The notes below the pieces were generated by a model. The model was not told where the DNA came from. It made no database searches and worked only from the letters and a program-made list of their open reading frames with translations. A stretch of 64,000 nucleotides of DNA from Acanthaster planci (lineage: Eukaryota > Echinodermata > Asteroidea > Valvatida > Acanthasteridae): contig NW_019091382.1 in the NCBI RefSeq assembly GCF_001949145.1, forward strand, positions 1,036,500 to 1,100,499. The letters are read 5' to 3'. Numbering within the stretch: position 1 is the stretch's first letter; each line of letters starts with the position of its first letter. Below are positions 35,001-46,600 of this stretch, piece after piece. Both the position numbers and the translations under genes were made by a program.

Positions 35001-37492
35001 ATTTAGGCTAGTCGTAACCGGCCGTATTCACAGGAGACCCAATTTCAGTCGTATTCCTGAACGTATTGTATATACATTTGAAACCATTAATGGGTTGGTG
35101 CCAGGTGACCGGGGGAGGGGGTCGGAATGAAATCACAGAATAGAGTCTGGTTCTTTAAATTTAACATTTTCAAATGATTACACTATGTTTGGGAACCCGA
35201 CTGAAATTGGGTCCCCCCGAGTACCGGCTATTCTTTTTTAACAGCTGTGCATCGACGCATGTGCAGTCTGCGTCCCTTTTTTTACGGTGCCACCAAGTCT
35301 TGGCTAAATTGGTGCCCTCAAGAGTTGCACTTTTCCCACATGCCCAAGAAAGCAGTGACATTAATCGCTCTTTTATTCTTATAAACTTCATGTGTTTTGC
35401 AACACAAATCAGCCTATTGAAGAGTGCCCGGTATTCTGCACGCTACTTTCACGCTGCCATATTGAACAATTTGTACAGTTTGTACAGTTGTCAAAATTGG
35501 GCTGTAGGACCCTTTTTAACCCTAAACGCCAAGCATATTGTTTGGCCTACACTACAAAGTATTACAAAATACTAAGTAATAGCCTGAGCCTGAAGGACCT
35601 TGCACTACAGATTACTACTTCTGGCTAGGTTACTTCCATTGTTTCTCGTACAGAGAACAATAAAGCCATGCATTCATAGTGCCACAGCACTGTATGGTAC
35701 ATTGTCTTATCTATTGTATCTTATGGCTTCACAGAACAATAAAGTCATGTTCTCTTACAAGGGGCAGCGCTGATTACTACGTTTTACTACAAGTAGTAAT
35801 TTGTAGTATTATGTAGGGTTAGGGTTAAAGAATGACCCACGTCCAGCATATGCCCTTATCCATTCATTCCCAGTCTTCCTGTTCCGCTCTGTGACTCGAG
35901 GCTTATTCGGTTGTTTCCGGTTCCTTTCAGTAATGATGGACATTGCGCATGTCAACAACACGTCCATCATAGCGCAGAACCCGAAAGTGACCGCCATCAA
36001 TTCCTGCATCGAGGTGGACCTCACCGGCCAGGTGGTTTCCGATTCCATCGGAGCGAGAATATACTCAGGTCGGTGCAGTACACTACAATTTTGAGTGTAG
36101 TCCTAAACGAGGCAGACAATGTGTCACAGGGCTATGTGACTTGTCAACACAAAATGAGAGCTGAACGTCAGACTTTTTAAGAGTTCCTGGATAATGCAAA
36201 CAACAGCTTTCTAACGGTGTATATAAAATTTGGTACAAATTTTAGATTTGGAAATATCTGTGGTTACAGGATCAAGTAGCTTTCTTTGGGAGCAAAGGCG
36301 TTTTAAAAATCCCCATTTGTATGAAAAGTCAGTGACAAAAGCCAGCTAACAAAACTGACTCATAATTAACTAAGACAGTATATTGGCCATTCCTGTTGGT
36401 CGAGAGTTGTCATGTGGCCAGTCAGAAATGGTCGATAAAGCCTTAGCCGGCTGTGCGAGATCTTATGCAATCTGTATCATGTGCGCCGTTCTCCATATTT
36501 TATGTCTTCTCAAGTAAGGAATGTACCTCAACGTAGCTGGAGGGGGTTTGAACAAGAATTGAAGTAAAATTGTCAAAAAACAAACGTTGTTGCAGATTTT
36601 TAAGCTTTTAAATTGCGACTCAAAAGGCTGGTCGTAAATGCTCATTTAAGACTAGCTCAGAAGAATGAACGCTGATAACGTTCGTGTCTTTGACTCCGAT
36701 ATTATCAGCATCCGTTCTCCTGATCTGGTCTGAAATTAATGTTCCAGACCAGTCAAGAAAACATTTATTCCCTCAGCAAACATGGTCTCAAATACATGAA
36801 ATCTTCCACCTGCTATGCAACTTACCTACAAAATTGCTCTGTGTGATTGATGGCTTGCAACTGCAGGTGTGGGCGGGCAGGTCGATTTCATCCGTGGAGC
36901 GTCGCTAGGTTACGACGGTCTGGGGAAACCAATCATAGCCATCCAATCCGCAACCAAACGCGGCGAGACCAAAATAACACCCTACGTGAAACAAGGTGAG
37001 AGAAATTGTAGCCCATTGTTGTATCAAATATTTGATACTAAAGTACTGAAACATTTGAATATTCAGCTTAGAAAATAAGCAGACAGCCGTTTTCAATGCA
37101 CACGTACATACATGCATATGTCTGCTGTTATGTGCACGGGATGTTCGCAGCAAAATTTGCGCGAGTTGCAAATTGTTCAACTTTGTGGGAATTCGCAGCG
37201 TGGATATTTAATCTGACCCCACAGTGTCGCATTCGTGTCCCCTTTCACGCCAAGGATGAAGCGACTTTATATTATCTTTCCATGTCTGTGTTTGCCGTTG
37301 CGCACAGGTGCTGGCGTGGTGACCTCGAGAGCCCACGCGCATTACATTGTGACCGAGTACGGCATCGCCTACCTGTTCGGCAAGAACCTCCGGCAGCGAG
37401 CCCACGCGCTGATCAACATCGCGCATCCGGATCACAGGGAGAGCTTGGAGAAAGCTGCCTTTGATCGCCTGAAATGCATGCCGTCTCCATGA
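29001..37492 (+). CDS. 4-hydroxybutyrate CoA-transferase-like protein, mitochondrial
   Basis: Belongs to the acetyl-CoA hydrolase/transferase family, whose members move CoA from acetyl-CoA to a carboxylate such as 4-hydroxybutyrate, or hydrolyse it. Exons: 29001-29223, 30449-30601, 31607-31846, 32772-32960, 33776-33991, 35931-36068, 36867-36995 and 37308-37492. They sum to 1473 bases: 490 residues plus stop. The start MLTAISRSLGRVSLLQ is basic, amphipathic and poor in acids, like a mitochondrial leader. Family signatures: FVQGGGATP near 80, HVSPPDSHGFCSMG near 185, GIGAIPDATLACL at 269-281 followed by LHTEMF, where Glu292 fits the CoA-transferase catalytic glutamate, then GGQVDFIRGA and VVTSRAHAHYIVTEYGIAYL near the end. 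All seven introns are phase 1. The substrate cannot be told from sequence. Confidence 0.93.
29733..29782. repeat. Tetranucleotide-like microsatellite
   Basis: TGACTGACTGACCGACTC runs into CTAACTAACTAACTGACTG and TCTGTCTGT, an imperfect four-base repeat in the first CoA-transferase intron. Confidence 0.75.
30854..31217. mobile_element. Long-arm foldback MITE, copy 2
   Basis: Starts AATAAGCCATTTGCCAGTTA, ends GCTTATTG, with CATGATTCGGGGCAAGC mirrored by GCTTGCCCCAAATCACG. Same family as 24388-24754. In an intron of the CoA-transferase gene. Confidence 0.8.
32045..32270. repeat. Foldback element (GTCATGTGAC end), copy 2
   Basis: Shares ATACCCGCTATGGGTCATGTG with the inverted end of the element at 7848-8035, and the TAAATGATACTTATGTG region resembles its interior. 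The other end is poorly preserved. Confidence 0.4.
34392..34933. repeat. Local duplication, left copy
   Basis: About 540 bases in intron 5 of the CoA-transferase gene that recur at 34959-35553 with only scattered differences. Shared landmarks include TCAGGTGGAATTC, GGGGGAGGGGGTCGGAATGA, TGGGTCCCCCCGAGTACCGG and CGCCAAGCATATTGTTTGG. It ends at the assembly gap. Confidence 0.85.
34934..34958. other. Assembly gap (25 N)
   Basis: A run of exactly 25 unresolved bases between the two copies of the duplication. The number may be a placeholder and not a measured size. Confidence 0.95.
34959..35553. repeat. Local duplication, right copy, with an extra segment
   Basis: Matches 34392-34933 but carries about 60 extra bases at 35418-35476 (GAAGAGTGCCCGGTATTCTG onward). 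That extra piece also occurs at 33688-33747, just before exon 5 of the CoA-transferase gene. Confidence 0.85.
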
Positions 37493-37654
37493 AAGCCGCA
37501 AACCACCCTTACAGCCAGTTACGGTAACGCGTAAGCATTGTCATGACCAATGGCCTTTCTCGTGATGACAGGGTATATCAATGCGTCTTGTTGTAGCGCT
37601 TCGATAGCTTATGAAACGATCTGTAAATGGTGAATATTTTTTATATAAAGCCCA

Positions 37655-37660
37655 ATTAAA
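37655..37660 (+). promoter_or_regulatory. Candidate polyadenylation signal of the CoA-transferase gene
   Basis: ATTAAA about 160 bases after the stop codon. A canonical AATAAA occurs only far downstream near 38735. Confidence 0.4.
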
Positions 37661-40245
37661 TCCCGTCACCCGATTGGTGGGTTGTTGATCATGTGTGCAT
37701 TCAATTATTCGTCCCTATGCACAGCTCAGCCAAACGGGAACAAAGTTCCATTCCATGGTACGGGCCTTCCAGTCCATGGCAAATTAAGTATTTTGTCATT
37801 TGTTGAGAGATTTTTTCAGTGCTGGTGAAGGTGTAGGTGAAGAAAATGTGATTCTGGGGAAAAAAAGACAGTTTTTTTGCCAACTACCATAGTCTGAGAT
37901 TGCATCCTTTGTTGACTCGTTGACACATTGTTAGAAATGAAGTCAAAAATATGTTAAAAACTTCAACCAAAAAGGAAAGCGAACAACAAAAGGGAGGTGG
38001 GCAGAGAAACACTAAGCAGGAGGAGGAGAAATAGTTTCTTTTCTAACCTGGCCAAAAGACTTTCAAGAGATCAGTTCTGGAAATAATCAGCGATAACCCA
38101 GTGTTGGGGAAGTGTGGTTACCGGTCCATCACATGGAAGTAACTGTGGAGTCAGGATTTGTTAATTCTATTTTGAGATGCAATGTAATCATGTATAGAAC
38201 AGGTTATTTGAATCCTCTGCGTCACCTGCGTCACATGGCTGAAATTCCATTTGCTCTTCTAAACAACCTGAAATAAAAGTCAATATGTTTGCGTTTGTGA
38301 GGGCGATAAGAGTTGTCATAACTGTCTTGAAGATTTGAGATTGTGAAATTTTTCTTCGAAATGTAGATTATTTGAATTTTTTTTGCAATACGTCTTGTTT
38401 CCTTAACGATGCATATTTTATTTGTCTTTCTGAGAAAAAAGCTAGTGTTGGAGTGTTCAACACCACGCCCGTCATTGTTGACAGCAAAGAATGATGGGAA
38501 GTCAATTACATCATTGCTTAGCCCGCTTGCGTTCTTGCCTCCCTTCCCACACGACTGAACTAAAAAAAGTGCTTTCTTGTGGTTTCTCGCATCGTTCAAG
38601 CTGAGCTCAAAGCCCATCATTGCCCCTTAACTTTGTAGAGAAGGTTTTTCAAGCTTTGTAGTGACCGTAGAAAGCTTACCGTAGAAAGTCTTGATTGTCG
38701 GCTGAGCCATCATAACGACGATTTATGAAGTACAAATAAACAAAAGAGGCAATACATTTTGTTGAAGTCTAAACATGATGATTGCCTCAAAATACTCTCG
38801 ACAGAAATATTTTCAAATACAGCTATACTCATAACTTGGTTCACCAGCTGAAGGTAGCCGCCCATTCAGTAGAGGTAGAGACATTTATGGTCTGTTTTGA
38901 GCAAGTCATCGATATGCACTTGTACAAGTTTATTCTAAGATGTATAATTTATTCCAATCTTGAAGTGTTCAAAGCGGTTACATCTAGCATACTTTGGTTT
39001 TTCATCATGTCTCTAATTGTTGTTCAGGCACCTATTTATCGACTGGCATAAGCAGAAATTTGCAAAATATCCTTCGAATGGACCACTCTGCAGGCTTTTC
39101 ATAACCCCGCCAAAAATGTAGATTTCAAATATATACATATTTAGACTAATCTGATTAGACGCCATGACTGCGGTGGTACTGCACTTGCACGCACATTCTT
39201 CAGCTTGAAGCATGGCATTTGGCAAATTACGACACCCTGGTGGTTAAAGAGGCATGTAACGGGTGCGTGCCACCTGTCCATGAGCGTTGTGCCACCTGTC
39301 CACGAGTGTTGCGCCAACGCAGTAATGGCTTCTAATTCTGGTTGTTAGATTATAATGTAACACAGTTGCCAGCAGTTCTGTCCCAGCATATTTCCAGAAC
39401 ACTGTCGATGCCGACACATTAAAGACTGAAGAAGTCTTGATGAAGTGGCATTTTTAATGGAGGCATTTGAAATGACAAAAAAAAAGTACATGCAAATTTT
39501 ATCTGTAAAAATTAACATTATTTTACACAATGATGTCTTATGATATATGTTTGAATAACAATATTACTTGAAAATCAATGTTACTGAAAGCAAAAAAGCA
39601 TACAGAGTGGCACAGAATTGATCTGTTTTGTTTCTTAATACATTTTTTTCACGCATCTCCTTTATGTTGGTCTTTGATAAGCTATTATAGATGCTTCACT
39701 ATTTTGTTTGGTTGTACTAGCCACCTTGATCAAGAAAAGATACAGCAAAAAAGCCAGAAACAATCGAATGGCTGACAAAGATTACCCAGGTTTGACAGGA
39801 GTTTGAGTTGGCCATAGTTTCCACCGAGGTTTTTCATTATTCATAGAACCTCAAAATAATCAACCTCAATATGCCTGCTAAAAATATTGGACCTACGGCA
39901 TAATTTAGCAGTAATTTAGAACTGTAAATGGGAAGGAACATGTTGTCATGGGCCAATTGTTTACTATCATGGTACTTTTTTGTCGGTATTAAAGACTCTG
40001 TGTTGCAATGACTGTCTTCATTTTGCAAAGTGCTAACGAGATAACTGTAGCCTCTTTAAAACAAAAGTTAAAAGGGAGAGTACCATTTGTTTCAAATAAG
40101 ACGGCCTGTAGCTCTGAAATGCATGATGCAGGCTCTGCTTAAAAAGTACAGTTACATGTTGAACAACTTTTATTGTTTTATTCATGCGATGGATTATGAA
40201 TAAAGTACCGAACAAAACAGAAAATAATAACGGGTAACTCTAAGA

Positions 40246-40251
40246 TTTATT
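40246..40251 (-). promoter_or_regulatory. Candidate polyadenylation signal of the polyketide synthase
   Basis: TTTATT on the plus strand gives AATAAA on the minus strand about 350 bases after the stop at 40601. Confidence 0.45.
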
Positions 40252-40600
40252 GATTAATAGCTATTGAAGAAAAAACTCAAACAATAAATTTTGCATACAC
40301 AGGTGCGCTTCACAACTTGGGCTTCACTCGTTGTAGAGCACGTGCGTAGAAATATATTAAGTACAGGGGTGAGATTACGAGATGACGACAAATCCATGAA
40401 ATATCAAGCAGAAGGGGTGTAACAGTGACCAGAAATTGTTTTGATTTGTTTCGTCACTGAACAACTGACAAGGTACGAGTTGTTTTCTAAATGTTTATTA
40501 CTACAGGAATTTTGCGCTTGATGCTTCTTTAATATTAGCCTTCAGTACAAACGCACTTTGCAAATGAGAAAATTGTTTATACTGCAGAGAAAGTGGCTTT

Positions 40601-43600
40601 TTAATCCTTGCAAGCTTTTTGTAAGAGATCTGCCGTGGTGAGACCACTCAAGACGTCCAGCTGGGATACGGTCACATTGAGTGCTTTTGCAGCCCAGGTT
40701 ACAATCTCCACGGCCATGAGCGAATCCACACCGTAGTTGATCATTGGTTGCTGGGCATCGATGCTCTCTGCTGTTACGAACAGCAGCTCAGCCAGCTTCT
40801 CCTTGAGGGCAGTCTCCACATCGTCTTTGGTCTTGGCGACTACCGATGTACCCGGGCCGCGAGTACTGCCACAATTGACCAGGTGGCGAAACATCATATT
40901 GGTGCTGTTACAGAACTGGATTGTGGTGCTCCAGTCCTGTGAAGTGGCAATGTAGCAGAGTTGTAATTGAGACCCAGTGTGTTAATCGAGACTATCACAA
41001 GACTATCACATGACTCCCCAAGACCATCACAAGACCTACACTAGACCTCAAGCCTGAATTCAAGTCACACGCTATTCCAGTTAACTGCACCAATAGCATG
41101 CCTTTGTCATTGTTGACCCTGTTACTCCTGACTGGTGTTGTGAATGGTCTGGTGCTTGGCCTTGTGTCTGGTCTTGTTAATGGTGTAGTGATAGTCTTGA
41201 CAACAACATTGTTGAGGCTGCAAGACGAGTCAGATGATCAGATACGTGGCCAGATAGAAGACCAGACACAAGACCAGTTGCAAGACCTGTCATGAGACCA
41301 GTCACAAGACACAGGGTGAACAGTGACAAGGAAACGCTTGTATTGAAGTTCATTTGAATGGCTTGTGACTCAAATGTGACTGGAAATCTGAGTTGGTCTT
41401 AAGGGTTTGTGTGATGGTCCCAATAGGTCTATTCCACAACAGTGCTGTGTAGTAATATGAACAAAGTGATGGAAATCAATGTGCTCAAGCCTGATGCATG
41501 AAGAACTTCTTTATGGAGGGTTGAGTAGTAACAATTTTTACACCACATAATATCTTCCATTTACATTTATTGGAAATAGATCAATTTATGTAAAAAATTA
41601 TACTATCAGCATTTCTCAAATGTCAATAACTTTTAAAGTTAAATTACTAGAGAAGTGATCTTGTTAAAAGTTATTTTTTCCCAAAGTGTTCTGTCATCTG
41701 TCTCAGACAAAAGTAACAATATCATATGCTTTCAAAAAATGAAATCTTTCACCTTTGATAAATCTTTTTTTTTTACTGCTAGTGCAGCACACTTTGTGGA
41801 ATTATTAGTCCTAACCATGAATTTCATTCATCAAATAGAGAGCATACCTGATTAGCAAGGCATACAACTGGTTCCTTGAATCCTGTTTCCATCAGTCTCT
41901 GCAGCATCTTCAGGAACTCTACAATATGCAGCGAGTGGTTGCCCTTACAAGCAAATATTCTGGCAGTCTCCGGCTTGCCTTCCAAATAACCTGCTCCACG
42001 GATTGGTCCCAGTTGTACCGACAATGCGGGCAGGTCTTGGTGGTAGCGATGCACAGCTAATGCATCAAGGTACGCATTAGCAGCCACGTAGCCTGGCTGT
42101 GAGGCATGTCCCCAGGTGGCGCAGACGGAAGACAGAAGGAAAAAGACATCCAGGCTATCAGCCAGGGTCAAGCTGTGTAGATTCTGTGCACTGACTGCCT
42201 TGCTAGCCACTATGGCGTCCAGATCCTTGGGTGTGAGTGTGTCAAGTGATTCATCGTTAATCACTCCTGCCAAATGAAAAATACCTCCTAGAGGTGGAGC
42301 TGTGCCCCTGAGTTCATTCAGCATATCTGATGTTTGCAGCCGGTCTGACAGGTCGCACTGGAATTGGTACATGTGAATTCCATGTTCTTGGAGATGACCA
42401 AGAGTGCTTCTAGCTGATGCTGAAGAAGGTCCATTTCGCGAAACCAGTGCAATGTGGTGAGCTCCGGTAGCAGCCAACCAACGAGCCAATGCCTGGCCTA
42501 TACCGCCGTACCCACCTGTTATGAGGTAAGTGACTGACGATTTGAACAGCTTCGTCGAGGGTATGATCTGATTGGTGGGAATTTGAAAGTTGGGCATTAC
42601 TTCAAAGACATATTTGCCAATGTGTGTGCCTTTTGCCATCATCCTGATCACGTCAGAGAAGTTGGCTATGTCGTAAACTTCAGCTGGAACCGGATGCAAC
42701 CTCTCGCACTCTATGAGCGCAATGATGTCTTCAAGTAAACTGCTGACGAGGGATGGATTGGAACACATCAATGCGTCAATCTGACAGCTGTGGAAGCTGA
42801 TGTTCTCAAGCAATGGGCTCATCTGGAGTGTGGAATTTTGCAGGATGTCCCGCTTGCCGATCTCGCAAAAACGACCCTCTGGTTTCAGCAGGGCACAGCC
42901 TTTGTGGAGCAGTTTACCCGCCAGGGAATTCAGAACGACATCAACTCCTCGGCCCTCCGTCCATTTCATCACGTCTGTGTAGAACTGGTCAGAACGGGAA
43001 TCAGTGACAAGGGTCAACCCCATGGCATCTTGAAGGTAGTCTCTCTTTTCCTTAGTGCCAGCTGTTGCAATAATTTCGGCTCCAACCATCCTAGCTATCT
43101 GTATTGCTGCGAGTCCCACCCCTCCACACGCCGAGTGTATCAAGACCTTCTCCCCTTCTTGAAGCTTCGCCTTTTGGATCAGGCTGTAGAACGCTGTGAC
43201 AAATACAATTCCACTGCTGGCAGCCTCCACCCAGTTGACATTGGCAGGCTTCTTAACAATGAGCTGGGACTTACAGACAGCATGAGAAGCGAAACAGTGT
43301 GTACCAAACCCTAACACCTCATCACCAACCTGGAAACCTATTACTTCCCTCCCTACACTGTGCACAGTTCCTGCGCATTCCAGCCCCAACTGCGGTCCGT
43401 CATCAGAGAGCGACAGTTCGTCAAGCATGCCCAGTGACATCATCACATCTTTGAAATTAAGAGCAGCAGCTCTAACTTCCACGAGGACTTCATCTGCATC
43501 AATATGCATTTCAGAATGCAGCATAAAGCCAATACTGTCAACTGCACTTCTCTCTTCCCCAAAAGCTACGCCATCATATTTTTCTTGCGCCAAACTCCAG

Positions 43601-46600
43601 AATTTCTCACCTCTATGTACGGGAAGTTTGCTACCTGTTTTGACAGGTGTAAGACGTGGTACCCTTGGCTCACCACGGCGAACAGCAATCTCCCTGTCTT
43701 TCAAGTTACCATTGAGAATCAACGTTGATAGGTGAGCCACTTTCTCTTGTACCCAGCTGCTTGGATCCAGATCAACACAGATTACTGGAATCGGCAACTG
43801 GTTGCTCACAGCTCGAGTGAATCCGACCGCCAACTGTGCACTGGTGTTGTGGCACTCGATGCTGGCACCTTCAGTTACAACCCACAATCGGGAGACAGTT
43901 TCAGCTTTCAGTGCAGCTGCTTGCACTAAGCTCAGCAGACAGTGTAACTTGGTGTCCAACGGACCCCAAATGTATACCAAATCCACAGGATGTTTGAACT
44001 TTTGCAGATTAGACAAGTAGTCCATGTCTTGAGAATGGTGTATAACATCTTGAGGTGACCCCAGGCAATGCTTCAACTCTTGGTTCAGTGCCTCTTGAGA
44101 TGTGTCTGAAATCAAAACCCACGGGTAAGGCCGAACGAATCTGTCTCCCGAGGCCACGGGCACACTTTGTAATGACCTAGATGACTTGCAACCAAGCATG
44201 ACACTGTGGAAATACTCATTTGGAGTTGAGCATCCAATGACACCTTCGAAGCCACTCCGTCTGAGCAGCGCTACCCACTCCCGTTGAGACATCCAACAAC
44301 TTTCAGTGCGAAAATCGTGAAATGTCCAGCACAGCTCGAGACAACCAAAGATCAGTTCTTGGCAGTAGTTGCCCTTGGTTGTCTCCATGACAAGTAACCA
44401 GCCACCCTCGCACAGAAGACTTCTCAGGTTGCTGGTAGCCAAAGGCAGGTCAGCTGCCGAATGCAGTGCATCCAAGGAGATGACAACATCAACAGACCCA
44501 GGCACCAATCCTTGAGACTCTGGATCTTGCTGGAAATCAAAGATCTGATAATTCACATGGGGAAAGTCTTTTAAGTTTGTCCTTGCACTAGGAAAGAAGG
44601 CTTGACTGATATCAGTAAAGAGGTATTGCAGGTTCTCTCCAACACCATGCTTCTCAAGGTTCCCTAGGAGGAGTTTGGCAAATCCACCAATCCTAGCACC
44701 AACCTCAAGAATCTTTATTATCTTCTTTTTCTTGGAGAGCTCCTCTATGGCCTTGGTGAGCAGCTCAATTATTGCCTGGTAGTAAATGTTAATGCTGGAA
44801 GCACTGTCAAAATAATCTCCGAGCAAGGAGAACAGCAGGTTCAGCGAGGAGAGGGGATTCCTCAGACAATTTGGCAGGTTCTCTCCAAGTGACTTAATCA
44901 TTGCACACTCTATGGCTGAATCGGGAGCACCTCTTGAAACCTGATCAAGACGATGACATATATCGTCCAACGGCAAGGATTCTTCATTACATGCTGCTAA
45001 ACTTTGGAGACGATGGCTGTAGCGATCACAGATGCCTCTTTTGCTATGAGGCACCTCCCTCAGAGCGTGTCTTATGTAAGATAGTGCGGCACTGCGGAAT
45101 ATCTCAAGGTTTTCTTCACCTTTGTCGACGGCATGCATTTCATCGGGAAAGTGATTTCGTAGGTACTCCTTCTGAAAAATGTCACTTATCAAGCTCGTTG
45201 AGGGCAGTTGTGAGGCGGAGGGCTGCCACTGTGTGACATAGAGGCAAGACTCCAAATCAACTACGCTCTGAGTGCCACTGACATTCTTACACTGACATCC
45301 CAGAACTTTGACCAAGATGATTCCCTCCTTGTCTGCGAGGGTGATGTCACCAACTAGATTCCAGCAATCAAAATGAGTAATCTTCGCATGTATTAACAAT
45401 GGCGCTCCCTGTGGAATGTGAGAGACAAGCATCTGGATCGACTGGATGCAGATTGGGAGGTATAAGGATGTAGGTTGTCCGACTGCTGCAAGGAGGAGCT
45501 GAAAGCAGCCATCTAGAGCGGTCACATCCCGATACTGTCCATACCCCTGTCTTGACTTCAGATAACCCACTACCTCCCAGTCTCCCATCTGAACTCTCTC
45601 AATGAGCTGAAATACTGGACCATACTTCAAGCCGACTGCCTCAAAGGAGGAGTAGAGATTGTCTCCAGTCATACTGATCGTGCAGGTCTTAAGAATGTCA
45701 TCAAGAGGCAGTATGAGCCTGTGATTTGGTTGGGGAGTGATTTCATCCACCTCGGCATCACAGACTTTGTGATTGTCGCCCTCAATGGTTACAACTGCAC
45801 CTCTCCTCTCCAAAGACAACTGGATGCTTGTTTTCTCGCCTAACTTTTTCACCCTTTCTGGCCAGACAAGCATTTTCACAAAATTCAGCTTCTTCAGAAT
45901 AACAGCCTGTTCCGCTGGCATGCACATCTGAAAGATGTAACTGATGTAACCAGCACCCGGAAAGACAATTTTATCTTGGACTACATGATCTGACAAGAAG
46001 GGAAACTCCTCTAGACTAATGCGTCCATTTGCACCTTTGAAAGAGGGTTCCTTTAAGACAAGCCGAGTATGCCTCTTGTCCTCGGCTTCAATCCAGAAGG
46101 ACTGCCTCTGCCAAGGGTATGTGGGAAGTCTCACCCACTGAGCCGCATCATGTGTGACATGCTTCCAGTTTATCTTGACGCCCAAGGCATAAAGATTTGC
46201 CAGGGCCTGGGAGATCACATGCCTTTCATCTTGCTTCCGTTTACCACAAGCAATGCTACTGATCACGTTGTGCTTCGATGCTTTTGCAATCTGATTGATG
46301 GAAGAGACCAAAGTTGCAGATGCCCCTATCTCCAAGAAGATTCCTGATTGCACTTCATCTAGGATCTTCTCAACGGCACTCTGAAAGTTAACACAGCCTC
46401 TAATGTTAGCCCACCAATAGTCAGCTGAAAAGGCATCATTATATCTCTCACCAAAGACAGTGGAATAAAAGGGAGTTTCATTGAATCTCTCTTCCGTTAA
46501 GACCACTCCAGCCATGGCTTCCCTGAACAGTCCTGTATTGGCTCCATATCCGGGGTGTGGAAGGAACACTGGACCCGTAGTTCCTTTGCTAATGTGGGAT

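Larger units (their letters stand above)
37493..40600. other. Gene-free convergent spacer
   Basis: About 3.1 kb between the CoA-transferase and the polyketide synthase, which point towards each other. AT-rich; no frame resembles a family. Small repeats of GTGCCACCTGTCC[AC] lie at 39268-39325. The ends are the untranslated 3' regions of both genes. Confidence 0.6.

Noticed and set aside
35816-35830. Interstitial telomere repeat
   Set aside because: Only about two TTAGGG units; too short to separate from chance or MITE ends.
46497-46570. Reading the frame break in the PKS as an intron or as two genes
   Set aside because: No GT-AG pair fits and the two frames continue one AT domain; a one-base loss is simpler and restores total phase.
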